Source: Labilibaculum sp. (GTDB lineage Bacteria; Bacteroidota; Bacteroidia; Bacteroidales; Marinifilaceae). From it: a stretch of 64,000 nucleotides of DNA. A program made the position numbers and the translations under genes. The stretch lies in NCBI GenBank assembly GCA_016342745.1, contig JAEINT010000022.1, forward strand, positions 1 to 64,000. Direction: 5' to 3'. Numbering within the stretch: position 1 is the stretch's first letter; each line of letters opens with the position of its first letter. Below the pieces are notes generated by a model. That model was not told where the DNA came from, ran no database searches, and was given only the letters and a program-made list of their open reading frames with translations. Below, piece by piece: positions 52,692 through 62,064 of the stretch.

Positions 52692-53066
52692 ATGAAAAAA
52701 GAATTTCTGGGTTTATGAACAACCGTTTATAAAGTGAACGATTTAAAAAAGGCAAAAGAATGGTATGAGAAAGCATTCAATACTCAAGCCTATTTTAACG
52801 AAGATTTTTACGTTGGATTTACTATTGGTGGATACGAATTAGGCTTATTGCCTGATCCTAATTCATCGATAGCTAAAACCGAGAATGTTGTTGCCTATTG
52901 GGGAGTTGACGATATAAACGAAAGCTACGAAAGACTAATTAAAGCTGGAGCAATTGCAAACGAAAAACCTGAAAATGTTGGTGGAGAACTTTGGGTAGCC
53001 AGTGTTAAAGATCCTTGGGAAAACGTAATTGGGATTATTTACAATCCTCATTTTAAACTACCATAA
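52692..53066 (+). pseudogene. VOC (glyoxalase) family gene with in-frame stop at codon 9
   Basis: From the ATG at 52692 the frame reads MKKEFLGL, then TGA at 52716-52718, then TTVYKVNDLKKAKEWYEKAF and on to a normal C-terminus (NVIGIIYNPHF). VOC relatives usually start with a segment like FLGLRTTVYKV, so the TGA replaces an expected Arg codon (CGA or AGA) by one base. Translation from the GTG at 52734 would give 110 residues lacking the first beta strand of the fold. So it is a recent nonsense mutation, a sequencing error, or a shortened gene with a GTG start. The rest of the frame is intact, which suggests the change is recent. Function: a small metal-binding glyoxalase/bleomycin-resistance-like protein of unknown substrate. 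Confidence 0.75.
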
Positions 53067-53086
53067 TAAACTAAAATACAAGCAAT

Positions 53087-53115
53087 AAAAAAGCAGGCTT
53101 TAAGCCTGCTTTTTT
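53087..53115. terminator. Bidirectional terminator
   Basis: A nearly loopless palindrome agcaggctt/aagcctgct (53092-53100 with 53102-53110) extended by A- and T-runs to 53087 and 53115, between the convergent VOC and cysteate synthase genes. Confidence 0.85.
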
Positions 53116-53118
53116 ATA

Positions 53119-54426
53119 TTATATAATTTCTGAACCTTCTATTTTAAAAAGTTTTTCTAAAACTTCTTTAACCGTGCTTACATCAGGATTAATATCAAAA
53201 ACATGAGAAGGTTTTAAGTAGCAAATTTCTTTTTCTCTTTTAAATCGCTCTTCTCCACCACCAGTAATATTTAACATGATACAGGCTTTTTTATTAATAT
53301 TACCTTCCTGTACATATTTTATTAAACTAGCAACAGCAACAGCTGCGGCAGGATGAACATCATTCCCTTCTGTTTCTTCAAATATTTTGGCAGCTTCCTT
53401 TGCTTCTGCATTGGTTGCTTTTAACACATCTCCTCCAGCATCTTTCAATGCATCGTACATTCCTCCAACAATTGAATAGGGAGGCTTACGATTCGATAAT
53501 ACCTTAGCAATAATTTCTTCTACTTGCTTTCTGGCCATGTTATCATCTAATGGAAGCATTTCTCTTGAATCTGCTTTCCAAGCATCATACATTGGCAAAA
53601 ATGGCGTATTTTGAGAAACCATTAATTTCATTTTGTTTGAACCAAAACGACCATCTTCAATAAAACGAAGATTTGCTTCCCAAGCTGCAATAGCACCTGT
53701 TCCACTACCTACTGCCTGAAAATAAAAATCAGGAATTTTTCCTATTTCTGTAACTGCAGAAAGTACTGTTGTTCCCATTCCATCTCTACGTGCAACATTC
53801 TTTGCTCCACCTTCAGCTATAAAGCCATCCAATTGGCAAGCCAAATTCGATAAATGAATTGCATCGAAATAATCGCTTCCAGATTTAGTAACTACCAATT
53901 GCACATTTTCCTTAATTGGCTCATCGAACCAAAGTGCGTTAATGTTATCTTCTGGCACGCAAAGTAGTAAAGGAATATTGTTATCTGAACAAACTCTTGC
54001 AAATGCACGGGCCGTATTTCCAGCTGATGCTACAACAAGAACTTGACCTGTATCACTTAAACGACCACTTACAGAAAATGCTTCCGTTTCTTTGAAAGAA
54101 CAGGTTCTAAAATTAGCTCCTTTTTCTGGCCAGTAACCACTAAATGTGATGTATAAATTTTCTAAACCTAAGTATTTCGATAATCCTTCACTTTTATAAG
54201 TTGCTGGAGCTGATGATCCTTCAAGAGTTTTATGAATTGGTAACCAATCCGAAAACTTATAAATCCCTAAAGATTTATCTTTAACCTCAAGCTGTTTTTT
54301 CTGATACTTTGCTCTTATCAAACAGGGGTTATCCTCCGCTGGTGCATCAAGAGTCCATCCTTCATCTTCAAACTTCTTTCCAGTCTGTAACGACTCAAGA
54401 GTATATTTAGTAGCTTTAAAATCCAT
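53119..54426 (-). CDS. Cysteate synthase (threonine-synthase-like PLP enzyme)
   Basis: A 435-residue PLP enzyme. I choose the ATG at 54426 (MDFKATKYTLESLQ); upstream in-frame ATGs at 54432, 54459 and 54471 are possible. The PLP Lys is in RTCSFKETEA, with VVASAGNTARAFARVC, QAVGSGTGAIAAWEANLR and LNITGGGEERFK. The segment LYITFSGYWPEKGANFRTC and overall pattern match the Bacteroidota cysteate synthase group rather than true threonine synthase. It would convert O-phosphoserine and sulfite to L-cysteate, the head-group precursor of capnine and sulfonolipids. No fatty-acyltransferase partner is adjacent in the window. Confidence 0.82.
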   Translation of the reverse strand: MDFKATKYTLESLQTGKKFEDEGWTLDAPAEDNPCLIRAKYQKKQLEVKDKSLGIYKFSDWLPIHKTLEGSSAPATYKSEGLSKYLGLENLYITFSGYWPEKGANFRTCSFKETEAFSVSGRLSDTGQVLVVASAGNTARAFARVCSDNNIPLLLCVPEDNINALWFDEPIKENVQLVVTKSGSDYFDAIHLSNLACQLDGFIAEGGAKNVARRDGMGTTVLSAVTEIGKIPDFYFQAVGSGTGAIAAWEANLRFIEDGRFGSNKMKLMVSQNTPFLPMYDAWKADSREMLPLDDNMARKQVEEIIAKVLSNRKPPYSIVGGMYDALKDAGGDVLKATNAEAKEAAKIFEETEGNDVHPAAAVAVASLIKYVQEGNINKKACIMLNITGGGEERFKREKEICYLKPSHVFDINPDVSTVKEVLEKLFKIEGSEII

Positions 54427-54781
54427 AGCCATTCTTACATGTTTTGATTTTGAAAGCATAAAAATAGTCATTTTGAATGTCTTGTTAAACAATTTTCACC
54501 TATTTAGAAACATTTCCCCTAACAACTTCTTTATTTCACTACCATAGAATTGCCTCTACAATCGTAAAAATTACACTTGAATTTCTCAAAATTAATTGTT
54601 TGTCAATTCTCACTTGTAAAATGTGTTTTTGAAGAAAAATTTGCTTAACAAGATAAATTAGACCTCAGTTTTTCAATCAAAAGCTTATATTTAACAATTC
54701 ATATTTTATTTAACGGTTGTTGATTTTTCACTAGGAACTAATTCCTATTGTGGATATACAATTGACACAAATACTTTTGTT
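54427..54781. promoter_or_regulatory. Divergent intergenic region, 355 bp
   Basis: It feeds the cysteate synthase gene (minus) and the oxidoreductase gene (plus). A short dyad taggaa/ttccta lies at 54732-54747, about 35 bp before the plus-strand ATG. No exact TAnnTTTG box is seen and there is no open frame of note. Confidence 0.4.
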
Positions 54782-55759
54782 ATGACGATTAAGTGGGGAA
54801 TATTGGGTGCTGGTAGAATTGCAAAGAAATTTGCAGCTGATTTTAAAGTGGTAACTGAAGGCGATATAATTGCCGTTGGCTCAAGATCTAAAGACAGATC
54901 AAATCAATTTGCTAATGAATTTGGAATCGCCAATGCGTATTCATCTTACGAAGAAATGCTAAAAAATGAAGATATTGATGTTGTATATGTAGCAACTCCA
55001 CACAATTTTCATTTAGAACATGCTCAACTTTGTCTTCATGCAGGGAAATCCGTTTTATGTGAAAAACCAGTAACAGTAAATTCTTCTGAATTTGATATTC
55101 TACAAAAGCTTGCCAAAGAAAAGAACTTATTTTTTATGGAAGCGATTTGGACCTATTACTTACCAGCTATTATTCAAGCGATGCAATGGATAAAAGAAGG
55201 CAAAATTGGTAAGGTTAAACAAGTACAAGTCAGCTTTGGATTTAGAGGTGATATGGATAAAAAGGAACGATTGGCCAATCCAAACTTGGCTGGAGGTGCC
55301 TTATTGGATATTGGAATATATGGCATTGCCATAGCCGAATTAGTCTTTGATAAAGAAGTAGAAAAGATTCAGGCAATAGCAACCTTTTCAGAGACAGGAA
55401 TTGATGCCTCCAATAGCATTCAATTGCAATACAAAAATGGAGGAATGGCACAAATTTCAAGTTCGCTTGTTGCAGAACTTAAAAATGAAGCAATTATTTA
55501 TGGTGATATGGGAAGAATTGAAATCCCACAGTTTTGGATGGCAAAAAAGGCCATTTTAGTCAATGATAATGAGACTTTAGAATTTAAAGATGAAGCTCCA
55601 CAAATGGGCTACAATCATGAAGCTGATGCCGTTAACAATCTGATAAAGAATGAAAAAGCGGAAAGTCCTGTAATCCCTTTAGTAAAAAGTAAAAAAATAT
55701 TATCTTTAATGGACAAGGTAAGAGAACAGATTGGTTTAAAGTATCCATTTGAAGCATAA
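54782..55759 (+). CDS. Gfo/Idh/MocA family NAD(P)-dependent oxidoreductase
   Basis: A 325-residue cytoplasmic oxidoreductase. N-terminal Rossmann fold (KWGILGAGRIAKKFAADF), the conserved VLCEKPVTVN with catalytic Lys, and a C-terminal alpha/beta domain (GGALLDIGIYGIAIAELVF). Overall it resembles the trans-dihydrodiol/D-xylose dehydrogenase subgroup. The substrate, probably a sugar, polyol or dihydrodiol, cannot be told. The next gene begins 3 bp after its stop, so the two are co-transcribed. Confidence 0.9.
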   Translation: MTIKWGILGAGRIAKKFAADFKVVTEGDIIAVGSRSKDRSNQFANEFGIANAYSSYEEMLKNEDIDVVYVATPHNFHLEHAQLCLHAGKSVLCEKPVTVNSSEFDILQKLAKEKNLFFMEAIWTYYLPAIIQAMQWIKEGKIGKVKQVQVSFGFRGDMDKKERLANPNLAGGALLDIGIYGIAIAELVFDKEVEKIQAIATFSETGIDASNSIQLQYKNGGMAQISSSLVAELKNEAIIYGDMGRIEIPQFWMAKKAILVNDNETLEFKDEAPQMGYNHEADAVNNLIKNEKAESPVIPLVKSKKILSLMDKVREQIGLKYPFEA

Positions 55760-55762
55760 TAA

Positions 55763-56233
55763 ATGAACTCAAACGACATCATATTAGGGAAAGGTATTCT
55801 TGGCATCCAGTTTGGTATGATTCAAGCCGAAGTGGAAAAAATTCTCGGGCAAGCCGATGATGTTGGTGAATATTCATTATCTCCAGAGGAAGCTAGTGTT
55901 ACGCTTTTTTATCATGATAAAGGTCTTAGTTTTACATTTGAATCTATCGATCAAGACAAACTGAGTTACATTTCTGTTCTTAAGGAGCAATACAAATTAT
56001 TCCAATTCATTCAAGTTGGCTTAAGCAAAAAAATGCTAATGGATGAATTGGAACATTTTCAATTGGGTGAACCGGAGTTTGAAAATGCCGATTCGGAAGA
56101 ATTCCCTACCCACGAGTTGATCTTCTTTCCAAATGAAAACCTTCACTTATGGTTTGATAATAATAAAATTTCCGAAATCCAATTTGGCCCTTTTTGGGAA
56201 GATTTTAAGACAATAGTTTGGGAGGAAGAATAA
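55763..56233 (+). CDS. Conserved-looking small protein of unknown function
   Basis: A 156-residue soluble acidic protein without signal peptide or catalytic motif. It contains two similar segments, FGMIQAEVEKILGQADDVGE (about 17-36) and QVGLSKKMLMDELEHFQLGE (about 84-103), each followed by beta strands, as in SmpA/BamE-like or immunity-protein-like repeats. I do not recognise the family. It follows the oxidoreductase by 3 bp, so a shared transcript is likely. Confidence 0.7.
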   Translation: MNSNDIILGKGILGIQFGMIQAEVEKILGQADDVGEYSLSPEEASVTLFYHDKGLSFTFESIDQDKLSYISVLKEQYKLFQFIQVGLSKKMLMDELEHFQLGEPEFENADSEEFPTHELIFFPNENLHLWFDNNKISEIQFGPFWEDFKTIVWEEE

Positions 56234-56514
56234 TTCTCCCAGCTTTCCTGAAATTAAAAATAGTACGCCACAAAGCAATTTTTCTGTTAAATGTTTTACA
56301 ATCTGAAATAAATTATTGCACGATAGAAGATTTTTTATAAATTGCACACCATATTAAAACAAAGGAGCTCATGCTCCATCACAACAATATTACTTCCTAA
56401 TCAATAGTTGAACTTATTCAAGTCAACTTTAAAAGATGGTTTTTAGTTAACAACTGATGTTTAAATCACATCACGGAAGAGTTGCGCGCAATTCGTTCCG
56501 GAAAAATCATAAAA

Positions 56515-58137
56515 ATGAACAAACTATCTTACGAGCATGGAAGCTCGAACCTACCGCTTTTAGGCGAAACGATTACAGAACGATTACGCAAAACGGTTGA
56601 ACTTTATGGCGACAGAGATGCACTTATAGTACCTTATCAAAACTATCGTGTTAACTACCGTGAATTTTGGCAACAAATTGAAGAGGTAGCAAAAGGATTA
56701 CTGGCTTTTGGAGTTGAAAAAGGAGATCGTGTTGGAATTTGGTCACCAAACCGACACGAGTGGGTAATTGTACAATTTGCTACTGCAAGAATTGGTGCAA
56801 TATTGGTAAATGTAAACCCTGCATACAAAGCTTCTGAATTGAAATTTGCACTTCGTCAATCGGAAATTAGTTTATTAATCATGTCGGAAGGGTTTCGCAA
56901 AACCAGCTATTTTGAAATCATTCAAGAAGTTCGTCAATCGTGTATTCACCTGCAACAAATCGTAATTCTAGATAGAGATTGGCAAGCATTAATTGAAGCT
57001 GGAAAAAGAATCTCTACAGAACAAATCGAAGAAATTGAAGCTCATTTGCAATTCGACGATCCCATCAACATTCAATACACATCTGGAACCACAGGTTTTC
57101 CAAAAGGTGCAACCCTTACCCACCATAACATCCTAAACAATGGATACTTTATTGGCGAGCGTTTAAAATATACTGAAAATGATCGTGTTTGCATTCCTGT
57201 TCCCTTTTATCATTGCTTTGGAATGGTTTTAGGAAATCTTGCATGTATTACTCATGGTTCAGCAATGGTGATTCCTGGAGAAGCTTTCGAAGCTGAAACG
57301 GTATTAAAAACCGTACAAGATGAAAAATGCACGTCTCTATATGGCGTTCCCTTAATGTTTATTGCAGAATTAGAACATCCTAATTTTGAGAAGTACGACA
57401 TGAGTAGTTTAAGAACTGGGATTATGGCCGGAGCCTCATGTCCTGAGAAAGCGATGCGCGAAGTACAGGAGAAAATGAACATGAAAGAAGTGGCGATTTG
57501 CTATGGCATGACAGAAACATCTCCAGTTTCTACTCAAACTTTTGTTAATGATGAAATTAGCAAACGTGTTGGAACCGTTGGTCGAGTGCATCCTCATCAG
57601 GAAATAAAAATTGTAAATCCTGAAACGGGAAAAATTGTTGAAAGAGGACAAGGCGGTGAATTTTGCACACGTGGTTATTCGGTAATGCTAAAATATTGGA
57701 ATAACGAAGAAGCAACCCAGTCGGTTATTGATGATGCAGGTTGGATGCATACAGGAGATTTAGCCAGTATGGATGAAGATGGCTATGTTACGATTACAGG
57801 AAGGATTAAGGACATGATTATTCGTGGAGGAGAAAACATCTCCCCTTTTGAGATAGAAGAATTTTTCCATTCGCACAACAGCATTAGCGAAGTGTATGTA
57901 ATTGGTGTTCCTGATTATAAATATGGCGAAGTTGTTATGGCTTGGGTAAAATTCAAAGAAGGAAAATCGGCTACGGAAGAAGAACTTAGAGAATATTGCA
58001 AAGGGCAAATTGCGACTTACAAAATTCCGAAGTATTTTAAATTCACTACAGAATTCCCAACTACTGTTACTGGAAAAATCCGTAAAGTAGAAATGAGAGA
58101 AATATCGAGCAAAGAACTTGAGGTGACCAGCAGATAA
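56515..58137 (+). CDS. Acyl-CoA synthetase, AMP-binding (ACSF2/FadD-like)
   Basis: A 540-residue AMP-forming fatty-acyl-CoA synthetase. The ATG at 56515 ([19 protein letters not shown]) is preferred; an in-frame start at 56482 would add 11 residues. Motifs are the P-loop ([19 protein letters not shown]), [55 protein letters not shown] and the C-terminal catalytic Lys in [13 protein letters not shown]. The pattern is closest to medium/long-chain ACSF2-type enzymes. It activates fatty acids for breakdown or lipid building in the cytoplasm. It is a single gene with its own terminator. Confidence 0.9.
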   Translation: MNKLSYEHGSSNLPLLGETITERLRKTVELYGDRDALIVPYQNYRVNYREFWQQIEEVAKGLLAFGVEKGDRVGIWSPNRHEWVIVQFATARIGAILVNVNPAYKASELKFALRQSEISLLIMSEGFRKTSYFEIIQEVRQSCIHLQQIVILDRDWQALIEAGKRISTEQIEEIEAHLQFDDPINIQYTSGTTGFPKGATLTHHNILNNGYFIGERLKYTENDRVCIPVPFYHCFGMVLGNLACITHGSAMVIPGEAFEAETVLKTVQDEKCTSLYGVPLMFIAELEHPNFEKYDMSSLRTGIMAGASCPEKAMREVQEKMNMKEVAICYGMTETSPVSTQTFVNDEISKRVGTVGRVHPHQEIKIVNPETGKIVERGQGGEFCTRGYSVMLKYWNNEEATQSVIDDAGWMHTGDLASMDEDGYVTITGRIKDMIIRGGENISPFEIEEFFHSHNSISEVYVIGVPDYKYGEVVMAWVKFKEGKSATEEELREYCKGQIATYKIPKYFKFTTEFPTTVTGKIRKVEMREISSKELEVTSR

Positions 58138-58160
58138 GTTAAGCACCTATAAAATAATAT

Positions 58161-58196
58161 AGACCAGTAAACCAATTATGTTTGCTGGTCTTTTTT
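58161..58196 (+). terminator. Terminator after the acyl-CoA synthetase gene
   Basis: A 12-bp stem with one G-T pair (58161-58172 with 58180-58191) followed by TTTTT. Confidence 0.85.
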
Positions 58197-58364
58197 GTGC
58201 ATGAAAGCCTATTAATTACCATTCTCTATAATTATATTTTACTACATTAGCCACTCAACACACTAACTCTATTTATTAAAGTAATGATTCAAATATGAAA
58301 AGACCTAAACTTTTCTAAACTCAGCAACAAACAATAATACAAATAAACCCTAAACCCTGCCTAA

Positions 58365-60674
58365 ATGAAACTCCTTATCCCATTATGTTTTCTTTTACTG
58401 ATTTCCTGTGAAAATCAAACCAATAAAAATCAATTATCAGTTGAAAGCAATCTAATTGATTATGTAAACCCCATGATTGGAACCAAAAACATGGGACATA
58501 CTTTCCCTGGAGCAAGCGCTCCTTTTGGAATGGTTCAACTCAGCCCTGAAACCAATCAGGAACCAATGTTTATTGATGGAGAATACAACAAAGACACATA
58601 CAAATACTGTTCTGGATACCAATATGAAGACAATACAATTTACGGATTTAGCCATACACATTTGAGTGGAACTGGTCATTCCGATCTTGGAGATTTTTTA
58701 ATTATGCCAACAACGGGAAAACTAAATTTGGAGCCAGGACAGGCGAGTATTCCTCAAAGTGGTTACCATTCACAATTTTCGCACGAAAATGAATTCGCTA
58801 CACCTGGATACTATAAAGTGTTGCTTGACGATTATGGAATAAGCGCAGAACTAAGTACATCAGATCGTGTTGGTTTTCACCAGTACACATTTCAAAAATC
58901 AGATAGTGCTCATATTCTATTAGACCTTGTTTCTAATATCTATCATCATGAAGATAAAAATGTATGGACTTTTATTAGAGTAGAGAATGATACTTTGGTA
59001 ACTGGTTATCGTCAAACAAATGGTTGGGGACGAACACGTAAGATCTTCTTTGCCATGCAATTTTCGAAAGCTTTCAAGTCCTACGGTCATAAAAAGTATG
59101 ACAAAGAAATTTACAATGGTTTTTATCGAAAGTTCGATGAAGAAAATAATTTCCCCGAAATGGCTGGTAAAAACATCCGTGCTTTCTTCAATTTCTCAAC
59201 CAAAGAAAAAGAACAGATTAAGATCAAATTTGCTCTTTCATCAGTAAGTACAAATGGTGCCCTACTAAACCTAACAAGTGAAATTCCACATTGGGATTTC
59301 AACAGAACAGTAAAAGAAACCCAAGAAAAGTGGAATCAGGAACTTTCTAAGATATTGGTTGAAACAGAAACCAAAGAACAAAAAGAAACCTTTTACACAG
59401 CTTTATACCACAGCATGCTGAGTCCTTGTATTTACGAAGATGTTGATGGAAACTATCGTGGTTTGGATCAAAATATTCATCAATCGGACAATTTTACAAA
59501 TTACACCGTTTTCTCACTTTGGGACACCTACAGAGCTTTGCATCCCCTATTCAATATTATTCAGCCAGAAAGAAACAATGATATGATCAAATCATTATTG
59601 GCTCATCATGATCAAAGTGTTCACAAAGCACTTCCAGTTTGGTCGCATTATGCGAATGAAAATTGGTGTATGATTGGCTATCATTCTGTTTCGCTAATTG
59701 CAGATGCCTTGGTAAAAGGAACAAGTAATGTTGATAAACAAAGGGCTTTGCAAGCTTGTGTAAATTCAGCCACACTCTCCTATTTCGATGGAATTGATTC
59801 CTATATAAAATACAAGTATGTCCCTGAAGACAAAAGTTCATCTTCTGTATCCAAAACCTTGGAATATGCTTACGATGACTGGTGTATTTCTCAAATTGCT
59901 AAGTTAGCTGGTGATAAGGAAGAATACGAAGAATTCACCAATCGCTCCTTGAATTACAAAAATGTTTACGATCCAAAGATTGGCTACATGCGACCAAAAC
60001 TCTCTAATGGAGAATGGCGAAAAGAGTTTGATCCCTTGAACACTCACGGACAAGGATTTATTGAGGGAAATGCATGGAATTATGGCTTGTATGTTCCTCA
60101 TCAAATCGATAATATGATAGAAATGATGGGTGGACAAGAACAGTTCTCAAATCATTTGGATAAAATATTCACCACCAAAATAGAAGACAAATACATCGAA
60201 AAGAATGAGGACATCACTCGTGATGGTATAATCGGAAACTACGTACATGGAAATGAACCCGGACATCATATTCCCTACCTATACAATTGGTGTAATCATC
60301 CGTGGAAAACGCAAGAACGTGTGCGAATGATAATGGATAGCATGTACAGCAATCAGGAAGATGGTTTATGCGGCAATGATGATGCTGGACAAATGAGTGC
60401 CTGGTATGTTTTTAGCTCAATGGGCTTTTACCCAGTACTACCTGGTTCTGACGAATATGCAATAGGAAGTCCATTGCTTAAAGAAGCAACTATTCAACTC
60501 GCTGATGGAAAAAAACTGCATATTAATGCCATCAATCAAAGCAGTAAAAATATTTATGTGCAGAAAATTGAAATCAACGGCGAGGAACACAAAAGCAATA
60601 TTTTAAAACATTCAGCTATTACAAATGGAGGAGCAATTACCTTCTACATGAGTGATACTCCAATAAAGAAATAA
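58365..60674 (+). CDS. GH92 family alpha-mannosidase, lipoprotein
   Basis: A 769-residue lipoprotein (lipobox LLISC, Cys15). It begins with the GH92 signature YVNPMIGTKNMGHTFPGASA, then SHTHLSGTGHSD, and in the catalytic domain ALPVWSHYANENWCMIGYHS, GNAWNYGLYVPHQ, GNEPGHHIPYLYNW and NDDAGQMSAWYVFSSMGFYP. GH92 enzymes are calcium-dependent exo-alpha-mannosidases that trim N-glycans or mannans, often for host- or yeast-derived glycans. Length and motifs are normal. It is not in a visible polysaccharide-utilisation locus; no SusC/SusD is next to it. Confidence 0.95.
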   Translation: MKLLIPLCFLLLISCENQTNKNQLSVESNLIDYVNPMIGTKNMGHTFPGASAPFGMVQLSPETNQEPMFIDGEYNKDTYKYCSGYQYEDNTIYGFSHTHLSGTGHSDLGDFLIMPTTGKLNLEPGQASIPQSGYHSQFSHENEFATPGYYKVLLDDYGISAELSTSDRVGFHQYTFQKSDSAHILLDLVSNIYHHEDKNVWTFIRVENDTLVTGYRQTNGWGRTRKIFFAMQFSKAFKSYGHKKYDKEIYNGFYRKFDEENNFPEMAGKNIRAFFNFSTKEKEQIKIKFALSSVSTNGALLNLTSEIPHWDFNRTVKETQEKWNQELSKILVETETKEQKETFYTALYHSMLSPCIYEDVDGNYRGLDQNIHQSDNFTNYTVFSLWDTYRALHPLFNIIQPERNNDMIKSLLAHHDQSVHKALPVWSHYANENWCMIGYHSVSLIADALVKGTSNVDKQRALQACVNSATLSYFDGIDSYIKYKYVPEDKSSSSVSKTLEYAYDDWCISQIAKLAGDKEEYEEFTNRSLNYKNVYDPKIGYMRPKLSNGEWRKEFDPLNTHGQGFIEGNAWNYGLYVPHQIDNMIEMMGGQEQFSNHLDKIFTTKIEDKYIEKNEDITRDGIIGNYVHGNEPGHHIPYLYNWCNHPWKTQERVRMIMDSMYSNQEDGLCGNDDAGQMSAWYVFSSMGFYPVLPGSDEYAIGSPLLKEATIQLADGKKLHINAINQSSKNIYVQKIEINGEEHKSNILKHSAITNGGAITFYMSDTPIKK

Positions 60675-60686
60675 ACACTTTCTACA

Positions 60687-60718
60687 TCCTCATCCTACTA
60701 AATGGATGGGGATTTTTT
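60687..60718 (+). terminator. Terminator after the GH92 gene
   Basis: A 9-bp stem with one G-T pair (60687-60695 with 60704-60712) followed by TTTTTT. Confidence 0.8.
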
Positions 60719-60912
60719 ATTTTTTAGCCGCTTATTCACTTTTAATCATAGTAGTTACACAACATTTTTCTCTAAAAATACTGCAATAAAGCGCCCTTAA
60801 CACAACCTATACTACTATAAACCAAAACCTTATAATTCACAAACAATTTCAGACAAGTAAACGTATGTTTCATAACTACTTAGAGCGATCACCTCACTTT
60901 TAATCAATTTGT

Positions 60913-60920
60913 TAGTTTTG
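60913..60920 (+). promoter_or_regulatory. -7 box for the acetate transporter gene
   Basis: TAGTTTTG is an exact TAnnTTTG match, 30 bp before the ATG. No TTTG lies at the ideal -33 distance. Confidence 0.55.
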
Positions 60921-60950
60921 CGCACTGAAAAATCAAGATAAATTATAAAA

Positions 60951-61517
60951 ATGAGCGACGTAAAATTAGGAAATCCAGCAGTAGTTGGACTTGGAGGATT
61001 CGGATTAAGTACAATCTTATTGCAATTACACAACTTAGGATTGTGTGGATTGGGTCCAGTATTGGCAGTAGGTTTTGCCTTTGGTGGTATCGCACAGTTA
61101 TGTGCAGGATTATTAGAACACAAAAATGGTAACAATTTCGGTTTTGCAGCATTCTCTGCTTACGGTTCTTTCTGGATTAGCATTGGTATTATTTGGGTAC
61201 TAAACTATTTCGGAATGTACAAATCATCAACAACAGATGTTGGTTACTTTCTAATTGGCTATACGTTTTTTACGCTAATTTTATGGTTTGCTTCTTTATT
61301 TATCCATTCAGCAATGGCAACTACTTTTAGTATTTTAATGGTTGGTTTTATTCTATTGGACTTAGGACACTTTGGTTTCCCAGCAATGAACATTGCAGCT
61401 GCTTACGTATTAATTGCATGTGCTCTTGCAGCTTGGTATATGATGGGTGCAATCATTATTAATGATGTTGCTGGTCGTGCTATTGTTCCTGTTGGAAAAG
61501 CATGGTTAAAAAAATAA
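60951..61517 (+). CDS. satP: Acetate uptake transporter, SatP/YaaH family
   Basis: A 188-residue inner-membrane protein with six membrane helices and the family motif NPAVVGLGGFGLST at the N-terminus (NPxxxGL), AVGFAFGGIAQLCAGLLEHKNGN and the FAAFSAYGSFWIS segment that lines the channel in this family. E. coli SatP carries acetate and succinate with protons. It pairs functionally with acetyl-CoA synthetase at 50666. It has its own -7 box and a terminator. Confidence 0.93.
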   Translation: MSDVKLGNPAVVGLGGFGLSTILLQLHNLGLCGLGPVLAVGFAFGGIAQLCAGLLEHKNGNNFGFAAFSAYGSFWISIGIIWVLNYFGMYKSSTTDVGYFLIGYTFFTLILWFASLFIHSAMATTFSILMVGFILLDLGHFGFPAMNIAAAYVLIACALAAWYMMGAIIINDVAGRAIVPVGKAWLKK

Positions 61518-61563
61518 ATTCTCTTGGATTTTGTTCCTAGTGAACAGAATTTATTAGATATAT

Positions 61564-61611
61564 AAAAGAGGTGAACCGATAAATCTCAAATCAGATCGGT
61601 TTGCCTCTTTT
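61564..61611 (+). terminator. Terminator after satP
   Basis: A 17-bp imperfect stem (61564-61580 with 61595-61611; two mismatches) followed by further T-rich sequence. Confidence 0.75.
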
Positions 61612-62003
61612 CTTTTTTTATTACTTCCTGATCACAAAGATTCTTAGCTTATCAGCTTTGTAAACTACTCTTTGATCTTTACAATACTCTTTCTTCGTAT
61701 TTAAGTTTTATTCTGTATCACTCAGTGTTCTCTGTTGTGATTGTTTTTCTTTGCGCTTACACCTTCTACTTTGTCCTCAAGCCGGACGGACTTTTACTTT
61801 CCCATTGATGAAAAGTAAACAATCCCGAAAGCTTTCGGGACTAGGAGAAAGCCCTCGGTGACCCATCACGAATCGACAATGCAATTAATCCCTTTTTGCT
61901 ATTCGTGATATCCTTTACTTTTATCTTCGTAGGTAAATTTTGCTAGGTGTTCATTTTGATAGCGTTTTTTTCACACCAATTAGACACATTAGGCAACAAA
62001 AAA

Positions 62004-62032
62004 AGGCAAACCGATCTAAGATCAGTTTACCT
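62004..62032 (-). terminator. Terminator of the ABM monooxygenase gene
   Basis: A 14-bp stem with G-T pairs (62004-62017 with 62019-62032) 33 bp past the stop; on the minus strand a T-run follows (plus-strand A-run just left). Confidence 0.75.
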
Positions 62033-62064
62033 ATTTTAATTTTATATTCTTTGCAAACTATTCC

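Larger units (their letters stand above)
61518..62064. repeat. 547-bp intergenic region with several palindromes, possible dispersed repeat element
   Basis: No credible gene is present. Elements in order: a terminator hairpin (61564-61611), a taaaagtc-like AT-rich stretch, a tacttt/aaagta stem near 61796-61818, a perfect 18-bp palindrome (61823-61840, tcccgaaag and its complement), and a 9-bp stem atcacgaat/attcgtgat (61865-61873 with 61901-61909) with an inner gca/tgc pair. A second terminator (62004-62032) closes it. Both terminators share an aaccgat core. The palindromes resemble intergenic repeats I recall in Bacteroidota genomes; copy number cannot be seen here. Confidence 0.4.

Noticed and set aside
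53119-54426. Threonine synthase as the name for this PLP enzyme
   Set aside because: The FSGYWPEKG-RTCSFKETEA pattern and lack of the usual N-terminal threonine synthase domain fit cysteate synthase better.
57760-58146. A 128-codon minus-strand frame inside the acyl-CoA synthetase gene
   Set aside because: It is an antisense shadow with Phe/Ser-rich composition over conserved AMP-binding motifs.
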